Below the pieces are notes generated by a model, which made no database searches, had not been told where the DNA came from, and saw nothing but the letters and a program-made list of their open reading frames with translations. Below, piece by piece: positions 60,293-64,000 of a stretch of 64,000 nucleotides of DNA. How positions within the stretch are numbered: position 1 is the stretch's first letter; each line of letters opens with the position of its first letter. Origin of the DNA: Fibrisoma limi BUZ 3. Lineage in GTDB: Bacteria > Bacteroidota > Bacteroidia > Cytophagales > Spirosomataceae. Both the position numbers and the translations under genes were made by a program. The DNA lies in assembly GCF_000296815.2 (NCBI RefSeq), contig NZ_CAIT01000009.1:930001-994000 (forward strand). Reading direction: 5' to 3'.

Positions 60293-62383
60293 TCAGGAAT
60301 CGATGTACCTCGCGATGGTTTCCATCAATAACGGGTAATCTATTGGTTTGAGCAGGTGATCGTCGAAGCCAACCGCCCGGCTGCGCTGTTTGTCAGCTTC
60401 CTGTCCATAGCCCGTCAGCGCAATGATGGCCATCGATTGACCCCAGGGCTGACGGCGAATCTGCTGACAAACTGCATAGCCATCCAGGTAAGGCATACCG
60501 ATGTCTAACAGAATAACAGTTGGCAATAAGGCTCCCGCAGCCTCCAGAGCCTCAGGGCCACTATAGCGGGTATGCACCTCATAACCTTTTAGCTGAATTA
60601 ATTTAGCCGTCATGTCAGCCAGGTCTTTATTGTCGTCGACGATTAATACCCGGCTTACGGAAGGACGTTGCCCCGATGCTGATTTGACAGGCTGCGCTTC
60701 ATCAGTAATCTCCTGGACGGGGGGCGATGCCTCGGGCAGCGGTAGCTCAATCCGGAATTCACTACCCTTATTCAAGCCCTCACTAAAGACAGTAATGGTG
60801 CCCTCATGGCTTTCAACCAGTTGTTTCGCTACGGCCAGACCTAAGCCTAAACCACCATGAGGACGATCAAGGGAGGTGTTGCCCTGCACAAAGATTTCAA
60901 AGATAGCGCGCTGCTCGTCGCGGGGAATACCCATGCCATCATCCTTCACCCGTAGTACCGCAGAAGGTCCCGTAGTTTCCAGAATCACCCAGACATGTCC
61001 GCCTTCGTGCGTATACTTAACCCCATTGGTCAACAGATTCATCAGCACCTGGGCCAGCCGGGTAGCATCGCCATACACATGCAGGGGCAAGGAAGGTACC
61101 CGAAGCGCCAGGTGCCGGTTATGTTCGTGATAAAGCGACTGAGCCGTTTCGACTGTCTGCTGAACCAATTGATTCAAGTCGACTCGGTTTCGCTGTAGCT
61201 TGATCTTGCCTTGCCGGATGCGGCTCACATCCAGCAAATCGTCCATCATCCGGTTGAGATGATTGGCTTCCCGAGTCATCAACCTGATGGCTTTGTCGTA
61301 GGATAAACTTTCATCAGCTCCTTTGGTTAGTTCCAGCAGCAACAACGTATTGGCGATGGTCGCCAGGGGGTTGCGTAATTCATGGCCTAACATAGCCAGA
61401 AACTCGTCTTTACGACGGTCTGCCACCCGCAGCGTCTCTTCAGCTTTTGCTCGTTCCACCGCTGCCCACGTGCGCTCAGCGGTTTCCTCTACCAGACTAA
61501 TGTCGGTGGGTGTCCATCGGCGGGGCCTACGCTGATTGGTCACAAAGGTGGCCACCAGTCGTCCCTGTTTAATGAGGGGTACGACCACCGCAGCCCCAAT
61601 GTCATTCCCCAGATAAGACGCTCGTTGGTCGTCGGGCATGGCAGGGTCAGTGTTGGTATCGTACACAACCCAGGTCTTGCCATTAATGAGCCACGGCATA
61701 GGCCAGTCTCCCAGCGGGTACCGTCGGGCGTGGCTCGAAGCACCAGACTGGTGCCAGTCCCGGACTACAACAAACTCATCGGTCTCTTCCCGAACCTCTA
61801 CGTAGTAGGCCCGATCCGAGCCCAGATGTTCGCCCAGGAGTTGAGCTGCCCTGGCCTGTATTTCAACAGGATCAGTCAGTGGCCGTAGTTCATCACTCAG
61901 TTTAAGCAGATATGATTTTCGTTTTTCGATTCGCTGTAACTCATCCTGAGCCTTTTTCTGGAGGGTCAGATCGCGCAGCACTTTAACTAATCCTATGAGG
62001 TTACCACCCTCATCGTGCAAGGGAGTAACTACGCCCGAACCATAGAACTGTGAGCCATCTTTTCGGCAATGCCAGCGTTCATTTTCAACCTGCCCCTGCG
62101 CGATGGCGGTTTGGGCTTCCTTTTGGGGAGCACCGGCGGCCTGATCTTCGGGGGTAAAAAGAATATCACCTGACTGGCCGATGATTTCGGCTTCTTCATA
62201 ACCCAGCAAAGCTTGAGCCCCGCTGTTCCAACTCGTTACCCGTCGCTGAAGGTCGGTAGTGAAAATGGCGTAGTCTTTGGCGCTTTCCAGAATGAGTCGC
62301 TGTTGGACCTGGGAATGCGGCCATGGCTGCTGTCCGGGCGAAGGCACGGCGTTCGTACCACCTTGGTTTTCATCTGCTTCCAT
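60293..62383 (-). CDS. Hybrid sensor histidine kinase/response regulator
   Basis: 696 residues. A PAS domain (ESAKDYAIFTTDLQRRVTSW, then GSGVVTPLHDEGGNLIGLV) is followed by a GAF domain (VEIQARAAQLLGEHLGSDRA, then GAAVVVPLIKQGRLVATF), a HisKA domain with the phosphorylated His in LGHELRNPLATIAN, a HATPase domain (NLLTNGVKYTHEGG, DDGMGIP, GGLGLGLAV) and a C-terminal receiver with the phospho-accepting Asp in VILLDIGMPYLDG. No membrane segment, so it senses a cytoplasmic or light/redox cue. It lies outside the island. No output partner is adjacent. Confidence 0.93.
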   Translation of the reverse strand: MEADENQGGTNAVPSPGQQPWPHSQVQQRLILESAKDYAIFTTDLQRRVTSWNSGAQALLGYEEAEIIGQSGDILFTPEDQAAGAPQKEAQTAIAQGQVENERWHCRKDGSQFYGSGVVTPLHDEGGNLIGLVKVLRDLTLQKKAQDELQRIEKRKSYLLKLSDELRPLTDPVEIQARAAQLLGEHLGSDRAYYVEVREETDEFVVVRDWHQSGASSHARRYPLGDWPMPWLINGKTWVVYDTNTDPAMPDDQRASYLGNDIGAAVVVPLIKQGRLVATFVTNQRRPRRWTPTDISLVEETAERTWAAVERAKAEETLRVADRRKDEFLAMLGHELRNPLATIANTLLLLELTKGADESLSYDKAIRLMTREANHLNRMMDDLLDVSRIRQGKIKLQRNRVDLNQLVQQTVETAQSLYHEHNRHLALRVPSLPLHVYGDATRLAQVLMNLLTNGVKYTHEGGHVWVILETTGPSAVLRVKDDGMGIPRDEQRAIFEIFVQGNTSLDRPHGGLGLGLAVAKQLVESHEGTITVFSEGLNKGSEFRIELPLPEASPPVQEITDEAQPVKSASGQRPSVSRVLIVDDNKDLADMTAKLIQLKGYEVHTRYSGPEALEAAGALLPTVILLDIGMPYLDGYAVCQQIRRQPWGQSMAIIALTGYGQEADKQRSRAVGFDDHLLKPIDYPLLMETIARYIDS

Positions 62384-63289
62384 TAGAGTTAGAATTAGTA
62401 GAAAAACAGGCGAGTAGCTTTTTTATCTGGAGACTGTCCCCGGCTATGAATGAAAAAACGCCTTGCTCTGGTAAGCAAATTCAGCCTGAAAAGTTTGCAT
62501 GAATTGGGGAGTGATCCCCGCCAGCGTATTGGGCAAACTTTGCCTATCCCCAAGTTTCTATTTTCAGATACGGCAGATAAATGTATAGCTTACCCGTAAT
62601 TGTTTGCTCTGACCAAGATGAAGCGGCTTCTTTTACGTTCTAAATCTGGTGGGATACCGACAAGCCATCTGGTGCAGCCTGACGATTGAGGTCATAGCGA
62701 ACACATTGAGCAACCCCTTCGCCTGAAAGCTAATAGGGGGAATTTCATATACACAATTGAGCAGCTTTCCCCACAGCACTCAGTCAACCCGGATTTTACC
62801 GTAGGTAAATTGGTTCAGCCCCGGGCTTATCGGCCGCAGAGAAGCGTAATGAACTGTGCTTAACCGGATTCACAGCATGAAGCAAACCTAAAGGCGCTAT
62901 CTACCAATACAGCAAGCTTCTGGTTCTCTAGAGTTGAATGTAGTTCAGCGAGAAATCCGTAAAAACAATTGACCTCTACTGACTGACAATTGACCGATCG
63001 AGTTCAAACATCCAATACCGCCCAATTAATTAGCGTTACTAAAAATGGCACTGCTTTTGTAGAAAATACCCTGACAATGTAATCGTTATAATAGCATATT
63101 TACTCAACAAGATTGGTAGATCGATTAGTACGTCCGTTAAAATCCACCATTTTGAATAATTTTACGTACAACAAAATACTCTTATGTTTAACAGCTGCAA
63201 ATCAGCTATTTAAACAACAAAAAGTTAATGATATTATGAATACTGGGCACTTAACAGACTGATAAGTACCCTACTCAGCGAATGAAGTT
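62384..63289. other. 900-bp gene-free region
   Basis: Between divergent sensor genes. No coding frame with family features and no RNA gene seen; AT-rich from about 62,990 on. Confidence 0.5.
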
Positions 63290-64000
63290 ATGAAAGGCTC
63301 TTCCTCTATTCCCACCGCTGACCCGGCCGTATTGAGAGCCGCCCTGAATTTTTACGGCAACGGGATCATGCTCTTTGAGTGCCTTCGCAACGCAAAAGGC
63401 GATATTCAGGATTTTCGGCTGACCCTGGCGAATCAGCAGGCCGAAGAGCTCATCGGTATGACCGAAGCGACCATGCTGAACCGGACCGCTTCCGACCTAT
63501 TTTCTGCGGCCTTCCGAAACGAACTGTGGACCTACGCCCGGCACGTTGTCGATACCGGTGAAATTGCCCGTACGCAGATCAATTTTCCAATACCCGGTAC
63601 GCAGGAACGCTGGTTTGAACTGACGTTCCAGAAATACGGCGACGGTGCGGCTATTTCGTTTGCCGACATCACAGCGTTGAAAAAAGCGGCTCTGGCGGCT
63701 CAGGAGCAATCCGAACTATTAGACAGTATTCTGAACGGTTCGCTGAACGGCGTTATCTGTTATCAGGCTATCCGGGACGAACACGACCAAATCTGCGACT
63801 TCCGGGCGACGCGCTGGAACCCGGCTGCGCTACGTATGACGCACCAGACTGAAGCTGATCTCAGTAACTACACCTTGCTCGAACGGTATCCGGAACGGGC
63901 CCTGCCCGGTAACTCCGGCTACGATCTGTTTCAGACATACATTCAAACGATTACTACCGGAACCCCGTGGCACCATGAGGTTTATATGGACTCGGGAGAT
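63290..64000 (+). CDS. PAS-domain sensor protein (cut by window end)
   Basis: Open frame from ATG 63290 to the end of the window (237 codons). Two PAS domains are visible: RAALNFYGNGIMLFECLRNA to AISFADITALKKAALAAQE, and, after a linker coil, LLDSILNGSLNGVICYQAIR to the window end. This build is typical of the N-terminus of large PAS-containing histidine kinases of Spirosoma-like bacteria. The output domain is outside the window. Confidence 0.8.
   Translation, partial: MKGSSSIPTADPAVLRAALNFYGNGIMLFECLRNAKGDIQDFRLTLANQQAEELIGMTEATMLNRTASDLFSAAFRNELWTYARHVVDTGEIARTQINFPIPGTQERWFELTFQKYGDGAAISFADITALKKAALAAQEQSELLDSILNGSLNGVICYQAIRDEHDQICDFRATRWNPAALRMTHQTEADLSNYTLLERYPERALPGNSGYDLFQTYIQTITTGTPWHHEVYMDSGD

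Overview
The window comes from a bacterium of the phylum Bacteroidota, most likely a Cytophagales member close to Spirosoma. The evidence is type IX secretion (T9SS) cargo with type A and gliding-motility-type C-terminal tails, a T9SS plug protein (DUF5103), a PUR-alpha-like DUF3276 protein, Bacteroidota promoters with a TAnnTTTG -7 box, and few Shine-Dalgarno sequences. The genus is inferred from protein style, not proven.

Chromosomal left part (1-26,600): the end of a surface polysaccharide cluster (two FkbM-type methyltransferases, GT4, GT2), pfkA, a DUF218 protein, a thioredoxin-fold protein, a DUF58 protein, a remnant of a group II intron, an ECF sigma factor, lutB-lutA, an AraC regulator and a GH29 alpha-L-fucosidase. 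Then come a decayed IS5-family insertion, RlpA, DUF3276, YchF, two glycosyltransferases, the T9SS plug protein, a bestrophin-like channel, a DUF3667 protein and an ABC-F protein. Three consecutive gene ends at 3-8 kb carry long purine/pyrimidine hairpins.

Integrated island (about 26,655-59,845, 33 kb): it sits in the 3' end of a tRNA-Thr(CGT) gene. A 16-bp identical copy of the tRNA end (23 bp with two mismatches) marks the far boundary, where the displaced tRNA terminator now lies. Paired TTCGTCCCC repeats with the same 12-bp spacing flank both ends. The left module holds a tyrosine integrase, an RteC-like protein, an excisionase-like HTH protein and a primase/helicase-like protein. No relaxase or conjugation gene is visible. 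The middle holds cargo: a gliding-type surface protein, a lipoprotein/membrane protein/histidine kinase set, a secreted LAS-type peptidase, umuC, a trypsin-fold protein that seems to lack its catalytic His and Ser, small secreted proteins and a beta-helix T9SS protein. The right module is the most interesting part: a tightly overlapping five-gene operon (58,104 down to 51,483) encoding a helical GASH-like protein, two different P-loop GTPases, a GAP1-like protein ending in an EAD1 domain, and a nucleoside phosphorylase that ends in a second EAD1 domain. This is a predicted GTPase-controlled conflict (probably anti-phage) system whose enzyme effector is recruited through like-like EAD1 contacts.

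Right chromosomal part (59,846-64,000): a hybrid sensor kinase and the start of a PAS-domain protein cut by the window end.
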